64,000 nt of DNA from contig NZ_SNZW01000001.1 in NCBI RefSeq assembly GCF_004364175.1, positions 1 to 64,000 of the forward strand, written 5' to 3'. A program made the position numbers and the translations under genes. Of this stretch, positions 53,303 to 62,879 are shown piece by piece (position 1 is the stretch's first letter; each line of letters opens with the position of its first letter). The notes beneath the pieces were generated by a model, which made no database searches, was not told the origin of the DNA, and was given only the letters and a program-made list of their open reading frames with translations. This DNA comes from Maribacter caenipelagi (lineage in GTDB: Bacteria > Bacteroidota > Bacteroidia > Flavobacteriales > Flavobacteriaceae).

Positions 53303-56300
53303 ATGAGAACGAACAAACTAATGAGATTGCTGCTTGCAGTAATGCTTTTTTCAAGCATCACCAGTGCAACGGCAGCTAATGAACTCAAAGAAAACGTAAC
53401 CCTAAGCGAGTTTCTAAATGAGATCAGTGCAAAACACGAAGTGTTTTTTACGTACAACCCTACACTGGTTTCAAGCACCAGTTTAAATCCTGAGGAATAT
53501 AAATTCCCAGTATTAGACAAGATTATTAATAAATTAGAACGTAAAACAAGTTTTGATTTTGAATATCTTGGTAACAAATATTATGTGGTTTATCATAAGA
53601 AACCAGAAAGAGCTAAAGTTCTTAAGATAAATTCTTCAAATAACGGTATTACTGCTTTGACTTTGAATGAAAAGATTCAAAACACTATTACCGGTACAGT
53701 AACTGATGATTCTGGAATGCCATTGGCAGGAGTTAACATTATCGAGAAAGGTACTACTAACGGTACTACTTCTGATTTTGATGGTAACTATTCAATTAAC
53801 ATTACTGATGATACTAAATTAGTATTTAGCTATATCGGTTTTGCTACGCAAGAAGTTTCAACAATAGGTAAAAATACGATTAATGTTCAGTTAACTGAAG
53901 GAATGCAACTAGATGAATTTATTGTTGTTGGTTCTCGTACCGCTCCTAGAAGTAACGCAGACACTCCTTTACCAGTAGATGTTATTGGTGCCAAAGATTT
54001 GAGCTCAACAGGACAAGCAACTTTTGACAAAGCCTTACAGTATAGAATTCCATCATTTAATACGGTACAAACACCGGTAAACGATGCAACTTCTTTACTA
54101 GATCCTTATGAAATTAGAAACATGGGCCCATCTAGAACGTTGATTTTGATTAATGGTAAGCGTAAGAACTTAAGTGCATTATTATATACACAAACATCTC
54201 CAGGTCGTGGTGAGACAGGTGCAGATATTTCTGCAATACCTACAGATGCAATCAAAAGAGTTGAAATACTTAGAGATGGTGCTTCTGCACAATACGGATC
54301 AGATGCAATTGCTGGTGTAATGAACATCATTTTAAAAGATTCTCCTAACGAAGGTTCTGCAACTATTAGAACAGGAATAACTTCTGAAGGGGATGGCGAA
54401 ATGTTTGGTGTTGCTTTGAACAATGGTTCATCAATTGGTGAGGACAAAGGTTTTATAAACTACACAATTGATTTATCAAAAGTTAATCAAGCAAATAGAC
54501 CAGGTACTGTAAACGCTGCTGGTGAAGCTGCAGATTTCGGTGCTGATATTGCAGATGTTCAAGAATTTCTTTCTAGAAGACCAGATGCAGGAAATATCAA
54601 TGGTTCCCCAGAAACGGCGGCTGCTAAATTCTCGGTAAACCTTGGATATGACTTAAGTGAAAATACATCTATGTATGGAAATGCAGCATATGTTTACAAG
54701 GCTGTAAATAGTTTTGCAAATTACAGAACTCCTTACTGGAGAACAGTAGATGATTTTCCTTATTTAGCTGATTTCTTCCCTGGTGACAATCCAAACACAG
54801 CTGGAGGTTATGATGGTTATGTCCCAACATTTGAAGGAGAACTTAGTGATTACAACGCAACAATTGGTTTTAAATCAGTTATTAACGATTGGAATCTTGA
54901 TGGAAGTTTTACAACTGGTGGAAACACTCAAACATATAAAGTGAACAACACCCACAACAGAAATGTTGTTTATTCTCCATCAACTTGGGTTGATGCAAAT
55001 GGAAATGGTGTTGTTGATGATGGTGAAATCACTGAAGGTTCTGAATTATATAGAGAAAATAGTCAGCAATCTTTCGATCCAGGAGGAACGAGATTTTCAC
55101 ACAACGTAGGTAACATTGATATATCAAGATTACTTTCTGATAAAGTAAGTATTGGTTTAGGTGCTGAGTTTAGAACAGAAACTTTTGAGGTTATCGAAGG
55201 AGAACTAGCTTCTTATGATGGTGGTGGTGCAGATTCATTTGCAGGTGCTTCTCCACAAAATGCTGGTAAATTCAACCGTTATAACATTGGTGGATACCTA
55301 AGTTTGGATTATGATGTTTCTGATGCGTTCTTATTAAGCGGTACTATTAGAACTGAAAATTATTCTGATTTTGGTAATGCTTTTGTTTACAAGTTCAGTT
55401 CACGTTATAAATTTAGTGACGCTTTCACATTAAGAGGTTCTATCTCTTCAGGTTTCAGAGCTCCTACCCTGCACCAAATTTACACTCAAAAAGCTCAGTA
55501 TAGTTTTGTACCGGGTCAAGGTATACAAGTTGGTGGTTTAATAAACAATGTGTCTACGCAAGCTAAATTATTAGGTATACCTCAATTAGATGCTGAAACA
55601 TCAACAAACTTTACTATTGGTTTTGGTGGTAAAATTGACAACAAATTCAGTTATACTTTTGATTACTACAATATTTCTGTAAAAGACAGAATTGTTTTAG
55701 GATCTGAAATAGGACCAAGCGGTGATGCTGCAAACCCACTTGATATTTTATTAACGAACAATAATTTAAGTGACGTAAGTTTCTTTTCGAATGCAATTGA
55801 CACTAAAACCTCTGGTATTGATGTCGTACTTGCATATAAAGGAATCGAAATTGGTGAAGGTAAACTTGATTTAAATTTATCTGGTAATTATACTATCCAA
55901 AACGAAAGAGATGGAGCTGTAAAAGATGTGCCATTAGTAGCTAACTCAGGTCAGTCTGTAGTGAACGAAACTCAAGAAGCTTTATTCTTTACTTCGAGAC
56001 CAGAAACTAAATGGATTTTAGGAGCAAACTATGATATTAACAAATTTGGTTTCTCTTTAAATAACACGTACTTCGGTAAGACTACCTTTCAACAACAAGG
56101 ATTGGATAATAACTTATTTACTGAGTTTACACCAAAAATTGTTACTGACTTAGGTATTAACTTCAGCGCTACCGACAAATTAACTTTAGCATTAAACATA
56201 AATAATTTATTGAATGTTTTACCTGAATGGAGTTTCAAGTCTAAAAATGCTGCTGGTGACGCTATTTTAGCTGATGCTGCTCAAACACAAAACCAATCTA

Positions 56301-56404
56301 ACTTGATTACTTTCAATCAACGTTATTCTCAAATGACGTATGATGGATATCACTTTAGCCAATTGGGTACAATGTTCAATTTATCATTGAATTATAAATT
56401 TTAG
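53303..56404 (+). CDS. TonB-dependent receptor with FecA-type signalling N-terminus
   Basis: This 1033-aa receptor has a signal peptide (about 1-25, ending SATAANE). A secretin/TonB short (STN) domain at about 29-98 (LSEFLNEISAKHEVFFTYNP) is the part that touches FecR. A carboxypeptidase-regulatory domain at about 127-210 (ITGTVTDDSGMPLAGVNIIE) and a plug at about 215-350 (RTLILINGKRKNLSALLYTQ, VEILRDGASAQYGSDAIAGV) precede a barrel ending in LSLNYKF. No SusD follows, so a siderophore or small-molecule ligand is as likely as a glycan. A terminator lies 20 bases after the stop. Confidence 0.92.
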   Translation: MRTNKLMRLLLAVMLFSSITSATAANELKENVTLSEFLNEISAKHEVFFTYNPTLVSSTSLNPEEYKFPVLDKIINKLERKTSFDFEYLGNKYYVVYHKKPERAKVLKINSSNNGITALTLNEKIQNTITGTVTDDSGMPLAGVNIIEKGTTNGTTSDFDGNYSINITDDTKLVFSYIGFATQEVSTIGKNTINVQLTEGMQLDEFIVVGSRTAPRSNADTPLPVDVIGAKDLSSTGQATFDKALQYRIPSFNTVQTPVNDATSLLDPYEIRNMGPSRTLILINGKRKNLSALLYTQTSPGRGETGADISAIPTDAIKRVEILRDGASAQYGSDAIAGVMNIILKDSPNEGSATIRTGITSEGDGEMFGVALNNGSSIGEDKGFINYTIDLSKVNQANRPGTVNAAGEAADFGADIADVQEFLSRRPDAGNINGSPETAAAKFSVNLGYDLSENTSMYGNAAYVYKAVNSFANYRTPYWRTVDDFPYLADFFPGDNPNTAGGYDGYVPTFEGELSDYNATIGFKSVINDWNLDGSFTTGGNTQTYKVNNTHNRNVVYSPSTWVDANGNGVVDDGEITEGSELYRENSQQSFDPGGTRFSHNVGNIDISRLLSDKVSIGLGAEFRTETFEVIEGELASYDGGGADSFAGASPQNAGKFNRYNIGGYLSLDYDVSDAFLLSGTIRTENYSDFGNAFVYKFSSRYKFSDAFTLRGSISSGFRAPTLHQIYTQKAQYSFVPGQGIQVGGLINNVSTQAKLLGIPQLDAETSTNFTIGFGGKIDNKFSYTFDYYNISVKDRIVLGSEIGPSGDAANPLDILLTNNNLSDVSFFSNAIDTKTSGIDVVLAYKGIEIGEGKLDLNLSGNYTIQNERDGAVKDVPLVANSGQSVVNETQEALFFTSRPETKWILGANYDINKFGFSLNNTYFGKTTFQQQGLDNNLFTEFTPKIVTDLGINFSATDKLTLALNINNLLNVLPEWSFKSKNAAGDAILADAAQTQNQSNLITFNQRYSQMTYDGYHFSQLGTMFNLSLNYKF

Positions 56405-56424
56405 TTTGATTTAGTTTTATTTGT

Positions 56425-56458
56425 AAAAAGCTACCTATTTTTAGGTAGCTTTTTTTTT
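56425..56458 (+). terminator. terminator of the sigma/FecR/receptor operon
   Basis: Arms AAAAAGCTACCTA (56425-56437) and TAGGTAGCTTTTT (56442-56454) enclose TTTT and are followed by a T-run. It ends the receptor transcript just before the methyltransferase gene. Confidence 0.9.
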
Positions 56459-56463
56459 GGATT

Positions 56464-57619
<1,156 letters not shown>

Positions 57620-57657
57620 CACAAAGGTAATTCCTACTGAATTAGTATACAAATATA

Positions 57658-58728
57658 ATGACCCATAGCAACCTTAGTATAGAAGCTTTTGTTAAACTTG
57701 GAAATTTTCTAAGTACATTTTGTGAATTAGTCGCATCAAACACCATTTCTAAACATTTAAATGACAAATGGATCGAACGTTTTAAAACTGAAGCCGAAAG
57801 GGCTCAACATTTTAATGGTTGGTTTTCAGAAGAAAATTGTGTTCATGCTTTTCAAGAATGGTCAAATGTATTAACCCAAAATAAGTTAGAAAATTGGTTA
57901 AATGAATATGATATTAATTCTAATGAAGAAAAGACAGTAGCACTGATAATGGCTGGTAATATTCCTTTAGTTGGGTTTCACGATCTTCTTTGCGTTTTGG
58001 TTACAGGCAACAAAGCTTTAGTAAAGTTATCTAGTAATGATCAAAAGCTGATTCCCTTGCTTATTGATTATCTTGTAGAAATTGAACCCTTTTTTAAAGA
58101 TAGGGTTACGTTTACAAAAGAAAAGCTTGAAAACTACGATGCAGTAATTGCAACTGGCAGCAACAATACCGCCAGATACTTTGAATATTATTTTGGTAAA
58201 AAACCGAACATTATTCGTAAAAACAGAAATTCGGTTGCCGTATTAACTGGCAATGAAACTACTGAAGAATTAACTGCTCTTGGCGAAGATATTTTTAGGT
58301 ATTTTGGACTAGGCTGCAGAAGTGTATCTAAAATCTATATTCCGAAAGATTACAACATTGATACATTTTTCAAAGCCATGTTTCCATATAAAGATATCAT
58401 AAATCATAATAAATACGCAAACAATTATGATTACAATAAGGCAGTTTATTTGATGAGCGAATTCAAAATTTTAGATAATGGATTCTTGATTTTAAAAGAA
58501 GAAAAAAGCTTTGGATCCCCTATTGCGTCTTTGTTTTATGAGTATTATGAAGATATTCCTGCTTTAAAAAAATATTTACATAACGAGGAAGATAAAATTC
58601 AATGTATAGTCTCATCTGGCTTCATAGAAGATGAGATATCATTTGGACAAACACAAAAGCCTTCGTTAAACGATTATGCAGATGGTATAGATACGGTTGA
58701 TTTCTTGTTGAGAACATCCTTGAATTAA
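57658..58728 (+). CDS. LuxC-like acyl-CoA reductase
   Basis: This 356-aa protein of the LuxC acyl-CoA reductase family (aldehyde dehydrogenase superfamily) contains VALIMAGNIPLVGFHDLLCV, AVIATGSNNTARYFEYYFGK and the likely catalytic Cys220 in FGLGCRSVSKIYIP. It should reduce acyl-CoA to aldehyde with NADPH. No luciferase, LuxD or LuxE gene is near, so it is not part of a bioluminescence system here. It lies between a divergent ferredoxin gene and serC, an arrangement I recall as common in Bacteroidota. Confidence 0.88.
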   Translation: MTHSNLSIEAFVKLGNFLSTFCELVASNTISKHLNDKWIERFKTEAERAQHFNGWFSEENCVHAFQEWSNVLTQNKLENWLNEYDINSNEEKTVALIMAGNIPLVGFHDLLCVLVTGNKALVKLSSNDQKLIPLLIDYLVEIEPFFKDRVTFTKEKLENYDAVIATGSNNTARYFEYYFGKKPNIIRKNRNSVAVLTGNETTEELTALGEDIFRYFGLGCRSVSKIYIPKDYNIDTFFKAMFPYKDIINHNKYANNYDYNKAVYLMSEFKILDNGFLILKEEKSFGSPIASLFYEYYEDIPALKKYLHNEEDKIQCIVSSGFIEDEISFGQTQKPSLNDYADGIDTVDFLLRTSLN

Positions 58729-58792
58729 ATAGGCATACTACCCATAAATTCTTAAAAAATCCTGACATTTGCATCCTTAAATTACACACAAA

Positions 58793-59857
58793 ATGAAAAA
58801 ACATAATTTTAGCGCTGGTCCTTGTATATTACCAAAAGAAGTATTGTTAAAAGCTTCTGAAGCAGTTATGGACTTCAACGGTTCGGGACTTTCTCTTATT
58901 GAAATTTCGCACAGAAGTAAAGATTTTGTTGCCGTAATGGAAAACGCAAGATCATTGGCACTAGAGCTTCTTGACTTAAAAGATAAAGGCTATACTGCAC
59001 TTTTTCTTCAAGGTGGTGCAAGCTTAGAGTTTTTGATGGTTGCATATAATTTGTTGGAAACCAAAGCTGGTTACTTAAATACAGGTACTTGGAGCGACAA
59101 AGCAATTAAAGAAGCTCAACTTTTCGGAGAAGTTGTTGAAGTTGGTTCTTCTAAAGATGAAAACTTTAAATATATTCCAAAAGGTTATTCAGTACCATCT
59201 GGGTTAGATTACTTACATATTACTTCAAACAATACCATATACGGAACGCAGTTTAAGAAATTTCCAAAAACCGATTGTCCATTAATTTGCGACATGAGTT
59301 CTGATATTTTCTCTAGAACTATGGATTTTTCTCAGTTTGATCTAATATATGCTGGAGCACAGAAAAATATGGGTCCTGCAGGTACAACTTTGGTAATTGT
59401 CAAAGATGATATTTTAGGAAAAGTATCTAGAAAAATTCCTTCTATGCTTAATTATCAAACGCATATTGCCAAAGATAGTATGTTCAATACTCCGTCCGTA
59501 TTTGCTGTTTATACTTCTATGCTAACGTTAGAATGGCTTAAAAACCTTGGGGGTATTGCTGCCATTGAAGAAGTAAATGAGAAAAAAGCAAGATTGTTAT
59601 ATTCTGAAATAGATTTAAATCCAGTATTTGAAGGTTATGCAAATATTGAAGATAGATCGTTAATGAATGCAACTTTTAACATTACAGATGAAGTTTTGAA
59701 AACAACATTTGATAACATGTTAAAAGAAGCTGGTATTAATGGCTTAAACGGGCACCGTTCAGTTGGTGGTTACAGAGCCAGTATGTACAACGCACTTTCA
59801 CTAGAAAGCGTTGGTGTATTGGTAGATGTAATGAGTGAAATGGAGCGCAAAGGATAA
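58793..59857 (+). CDS. serC: phosphoserine aminotransferase
   Basis: This 354-aa PLP enzyme of serine and vitamin B6 synthesis begins HNFSAGPCILPKEVLLKASE. It has the EISHRSKDFVAVMENARSLA and LFLQGGASLEFLMVAYN regions and the Schiff-base Lys in LIYAGAQKNMGPAGTTLVIV. The end is GLNGHRSVGGYRASMYNALS. It is followed after a 61-base gap by serA, so phosphoserine synthesis is encoded together. Confidence 0.96.
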   Translation: MKKHNFSAGPCILPKEVLLKASEAVMDFNGSGLSLIEISHRSKDFVAVMENARSLALELLDLKDKGYTALFLQGGASLEFLMVAYNLLETKAGYLNTGTWSDKAIKEAQLFGEVVEVGSSKDENFKYIPKGYSVPSGLDYLHITSNNTIYGTQFKKFPKTDCPLICDMSSDIFSRTMDFSQFDLIYAGAQKNMGPAGTTLVIVKDDILGKVSRKIPSMLNYQTHIAKDSMFNTPSVFAVYTSMLTLEWLKNLGGIAAIEEVNEKKARLLYSEIDLNPVFEGYANIEDRSLMNATFNITDEVLKTTFDNMLKEAGINGLNGHRSVGGYRASMYNALSLESVGVLVDVMSEMERKG

Positions 59858-59918
59858 GCTAGTAGAATTAAAATTTACAGTTTATATTCTTTTTCCTCAT
59901 TCAAATTTTAATAAAAAC

Positions 59919-60869
59919 ATGAAGATATTAGCAAATGACGGTATTTCTCAAAACGGTATTGACGCTTTAGAGAAATCAGGATTTGAAGTTTTAACGACAA
60001 CTGTTGCGCAAGAACAGCTAGCCAATTATATAAACGAGCATAAAATTGATGCCTTACTTGTACGCAGTGCAACTAAGGTCAGAAAAGATTTAATTGACGC
60101 CTGCCCTACCCTAAAATTAATAGGCAGAGGCGGTGTTGGTATGGATAATATTGATGTTGATTACGCAAAATCTAAAGACATTCATATCATAAACACACCT
60201 GCGGCATCTTCAGAATCGGTTGCAGAGTTAGTATTTGCACATCTTTTTGGTGGAGCACGTTTTTTATATGATGCAAATAGAAATATGCCTTTAGAAGGTG
60301 ACAGCAACTTTAAAGGTCTTAAAAAGTCGTATTCAAAGGGTACCGAACTACGAGGTAAAACTTTAGGTATTTTCGGTTTTGGCAACATTGGTCAAGCAAC
60401 TGCTAAACTTGCTATTGGCGCAGGTATGAATGTAGTGTATTGCGATCCAGAAGTTGAGTCAACCGATATTGAACTTTCTTTTTTTGATGGTCAGAAAGTT
60501 ACTTTCAATTTAAAAAACACTAAGAAAGAAGATTTACTTAAAAAAGCAGATTACATCTCCATGCATATTCCAGGTCAAGATAATTATGTTCTTGGGAAAT
60601 CTGAATTTGCTCAGATGAAAAAAGGTGTAGGCATCGTAAATGCGGCACGAGGAGGTGTATTAGATGAAGTTGCCCTAATTGATGCATTAGAAAATGGATC
60701 TGTTGCCTTTGCCGGGTTAGATGTGTACGAGTCAGAACCAAAGCCAGAAATAAAGATATTAATGCATTCTAGCATATCATTAACACCACATATTGGAGCT
60801 GCCACTCTTGAGGCTCAAGAAAGAATCGGACTTGAATTGGCTGAACAAATCATTTCCTTATTAAAATAG
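59919..60869 (+). CDS. serA: D-3-phosphoglycerate dehydrogenase
   Basis: This 316-aa short-form dehydrogenase starts at the ATG at 59919 (MKILANDGISQNGIDALEKS). Upstream in-frame codons from 59835 overlap serC and are unlikely. It has the nucleotide motif LGIFGFGNIGQATAKLAIGA, the catalytic Arg in LLVRSATKVRKDLI, VNAARGGVLDEVALIDALEN, and the catalytic His in SLTPHIGAATLEAQERIG. It lacks a C-terminal ACT domain, so it is not expected to be serine-inhibited. It supplies serC with phosphohydroxypyruvate. Confidence 0.95.
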   Translation: MKILANDGISQNGIDALEKSGFEVLTTTVAQEQLANYINEHKIDALLVRSATKVRKDLIDACPTLKLIGRGGVGMDNIDVDYAKSKDIHIINTPAASSESVAELVFAHLFGGARFLYDANRNMPLEGDSNFKGLKKSYSKGTELRGKTLGIFGFGNIGQATAKLAIGAGMNVVYCDPEVESTDIELSFFDGQKVTFNLKNTKKEDLLKKADYISMHIPGQDNYVLGKSEFAQMKKGVGIVNAARGGVLDEVALIDALENGSVAFAGLDVYESEPKPEIKILMHSSISLTPHIGAATLEAQERIGLELAEQIISLLK

Positions 60870-60938
60870 GTGCTTAAAAGGCAATATTCTTGACTCTTTT
60901 TTGTATTTTACGGCATAAACATTAAATTAACTATTACA

Positions 60939-61571
60939 ATGGCAGGATTATTAGATTTATTAAATAGCCCAATGGGGCAACAATTGATTAGCGGTGTTGC
61001 AGGTCAGACAAATCAACCCACAGATAAAACAGCAAACGTACTAAGTATGGCTATGCCACTTATACTTGGTGCAATGAAAAAAAACGTTTCTACTCCAGAA
61101 GGTGCTCAAGGTTTAATGAGTGCATTATCTAGTAATCACAATGGTAGTATTTTAGACAACTTAGGTGGTCTTTTTGGCGGCGGGGTAGACGATAGTGTAA
61201 TGGCTGATGGCGCGGGTATATTAGGTCATGTTTTTGGCAACAAACAGCCACAAGTAGAGAATGCTTTAAGTCAAAAATCTGGTTTAGATGCAGGTTCTGT
61301 TGCTCAAATATTAAAAATAGCCGCTCCAATCGTTATGGGAATGATAGGAAAGCAAACTGCACAAAGTAACGTGAGTGACGGTAACGGTATGAATGCTCTT
61401 TTAGGTAGCATGCTTGGTGGTCAACCACAAGAAAACCAAAGTTTAATTACTTCTTTATTAGATGCAGATGGTGATGGTAGTATTCTTGATGACGTTGCAG
61501 GCATGGTAATGGGTGGCAATAAAAGTAAAGGCGGACTAGGAGGTCTTTTAGGAGGTCTTTTCGGTAAATAA
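60939..61571 (+). CDS. DUF937 domain protein
   Basis: This 210-aa Gly- and Met-rich protein contains a DUF937-like helical domain (LLDLLNSPMGQQLISGVAGQ, VENALSQKSGLDAGSVAQIL, IAAPIVMGMIGKQTAQ). A short Asp-rich segment (LLDADGDGSILDDVAGMVMG) and a Gly-Leu tail follow. It has no signal peptide, and the function of the family is unknown. It follows serA by 69 bases and ends before a strong terminator. Confidence 0.85.
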   Translation: MAGLLDLLNSPMGQQLISGVAGQTNQPTDKTANVLSMAMPLILGAMKKNVSTPEGAQGLMSALSSNHNGSILDNLGGLFGGGVDDSVMADGAGILGHVFGNKQPQVENALSQKSGLDAGSVAQILKIAAPIVMGMIGKQTAQSNVSDGNGMNALLGSMLGGQPQENQSLITSLLDADGDGSILDDVAGMVMGGNKSKGGLGGLLGGLFGK

Positions 61572-61594
61572 GATTTTTAAATTTCTATTTATAT

Positions 61595-61625
61595 AACCCG
61601 CTTGCAGTTGCAAGCGGGTTTTTTT
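61595..61625 (+). terminator. terminator after DUF937 gene
   Basis: Arms AACCCGCTTGCA (61595-61606) and TGCAAGCGGGTT (61609-61620) form a 12-bp stem with a minimal loop and are followed by TTTTT. Confidence 0.92.
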
Positions 61626-61639
61626 GTATCTTATATTCT

Positions 61640-62104
61640 ATGAAAGCGGATTACACCATTTTTTTAAACATACTGATTATAAGTGCTTTTTCATTTCTTA
61701 TGATGAATTGTAGCTCCTCAAAAGAATCATTGGCTATTTCAAATAATGAAGAACAAGTTTTTAATCAAGTAGCGGGCGACACCATTACAATTTCTAGCGA
61801 TAAAACAGCATACGAAATTATAATTATTGAGCCCGGCTTCAATACTTGGCTTAGTTCAATTGCCAAACCTGAAGGTTATTATTCTCAAAATTTTCTTGAA
61901 AATAGAAATTACATCATGGTTGTAGAGTGGAACAACAGAGTAATGCAACCTTCTCGATTCGATCCAAATTTATATGAACTGCGTATAGATTACTCTCAAC
62001 AAATAGATTACGGGTATGAGGTTAATTACAAACTTTATAATTACTTCATATATTTTCAAAGAAAATACAATCAACGTTTAGGTCCTTTTGTACCCCGTAT
62101 TTAA
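61640..62104 (+). CDS. DUF6146-like lipoprotein
   Basis: This 154-aa protein has a lipoprotein signal (FLNILIISAFSFLMMNC, lipid Cys24 followed by SSSKE). The mature domain contains TAYEIIIIEPGFNTWLSSIA, NRNYIMVVEWNNRVMQPSRF and the end YFQRKYNQRLGPFVPRI, rich in aromatic and Asn residues. It resembles the flavobacterial DUF6146 family in length and motif order. The function is unknown. The next gene has its own promoter inside its last codons. Confidence 0.7.
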   Translation: MKADYTIFLNILIISAFSFLMMNCSSSKESLAISNNEEQVFNQVAGDTITISSDKTAYEIIIIEPGFNTWLSSIAKPEGYYSQNFLENRNYIMVVEWNNRVMQPSRFDPNLYELRIDYSQQIDYGYEVNYKLYNYFIYFQRKYNQRLGPFVPRI

Positions 62105-62116
62105 AAAGTATATTTG
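62087..62116 (+). promoter_or_regulatory. promoter inside the end of the DUF6146 gene
   Basis: TTTG (62087-62090), an 18-base spacer and TATATTTG (62109-62116) match the Bacteroidota promoter (TTTG-N19-21-TAnnTTTG) nearly fully. The ATG at 62135 follows 18 bases after the -7 element. This also argues against the alternative TTG start at 62114, which would lie within the promoter. Confidence 0.7.
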
Positions 62117-62134
62117 CGGCATTCAAAAATTGTC

Positions 62135-62452
62135 ATGCAAAAATTAAAAGAGCGCTGGGGAGTTACCAGCAATTTTCAATTAATTATTATTTTTATTGTT
62201 TTTTCCATTACCGGATCGTCTTCAGTATATGTGGCTAAACCTTTTTTAAATTTAATTGGCTTAGAACAAGCTAATTTTCCAGAAACATGGTGGGGAACTA
62301 CAATCTATTGGATTTTACGAATTCTATTAATTTTTCCCTTTTATCAAATTCTATTGGTAATATATGGCTGGTTATTTGGGCAATTCAAATTCTTTTGGGC
62401 ATTTGAAAAAAAGATGCTTAAAAGATTAGGGCTCGGATTCTTATTTAATTAA
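62135..62452 (+). CDS. DUF6787-like membrane protein
   Basis: This 105-aa protein starts at the ATG at 62135 (MQKLKERWGVTSNFQLIIIF). It has two or three hydrophobic segments (LIIIFIVFSITGSSSVYVAK, ILRILLIFPFYQILLVIYGW) and a basic end (WAFEKKMLKRLGLGFLF). The pattern fits the flavobacterial DUF6787 family. Function is unknown; it is a small inner-membrane protein. Confidence 0.75.
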   Translation: MQKLKERWGVTSNFQLIIIFIVFSITGSSSVYVAKPFLNLIGLEQANFPETWWGTTIYWILRILLIFPFYQILLVIYGWLFGQFKFFWAFEKKMLKRLGLGFLFN

Positions 62453-62490
62453 TTTAATAATTCTTTAACACCTTACCTACCTGCATTAAT

Positions 62491-62498
62491 TAGATTTG
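62491..62498 (+). promoter_or_regulatory. candidate -7 promoter directly before the His-rich protein
   Basis: TAGATTTG (62491-62498) matches TAnnTTTG and lies only 5 bases before the ATG at 62504, implying a leaderless or near-leaderless mRNA, or use of the internal Met12 as start. No good -33 TTG is visible at the expected distance. Confidence 0.4.
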
Positions 62499-62503
62499 CA
62501 ATC

Positions 62504-62830
62504 ATGAGTTTTGTGAAAGACCACATAATTTACCCAATGATTGCCGTATTGTTACTGGCAGGCTTGTTGGGACCTTATTTTATGAAGATTTCGCATGCAT
62601 TGAATGAGCATGAAGAGTTTCATTGTATTTCTAAAGAACTACATATTCATTCTGTTGAGTTCGATTGCGATTTCGAACATTATCATTTAGCTTCGTTTTT
62701 TTACCCAGATTTTGATTATCCGGAATTTATAGCATTGACTCCTATTACAGAGGCTATCATTAACAATTACCATTTTCTAAGCAAATATCAGCAACTTCAT
62801 TTCGTATTAAGAGGACCACCTACTTGTTAA
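62504..62830 (+). CDS. His/Cys-rich membrane-anchored protein preceding a TonB receptor
   Basis: This 108-aa protein has an N-terminal membrane helix (MIAVLLLAGLLGPYFM) followed by an exported segment rich in His, Cys and Asp/Glu (HALNEHEEFHCISKELHIHS, EFDCDFEHYHLASFF). It ends in VLRGPPTC. This layout resembles small Bacteroidota proteins encoded directly upstream of TonB-dependent receptors. The pattern suggests transient binding of a transition metal, or of heme, at the periplasmic side. A candidate -7 element lies 5 bases before the ATG. The assignment to a metal role is inference. Confidence 0.7.
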   Translation: MSFVKDHIIYPMIAVLLLAGLLGPYFMKISHALNEHEEFHCISKELHIHSVEFDCDFEHYHLASFFYPDFDYPEFIALTPITEAIINNYHFLSKYQQLHFVLRGPPTC

Positions 62831-62879
62831 GATTTCATTTCAAACACGGTAAAGTCTAAAAATCTTAATACAATTTTAT

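Noticed and set aside
57658-58728. LuxC-like gene as part of a bioluminescence operon
   Set aside because: No luxA, luxB, luxD or luxE homologue is near. The family is widespread in Bacteroidota without light production.
62114-62134. Upstream TTG start for the DUF6787-like gene
   Set aside because: It lies inside the -7 promoter element TATATTTG (62109-62116), so transcription would begin after it. The ATG at 62135 is preferred.
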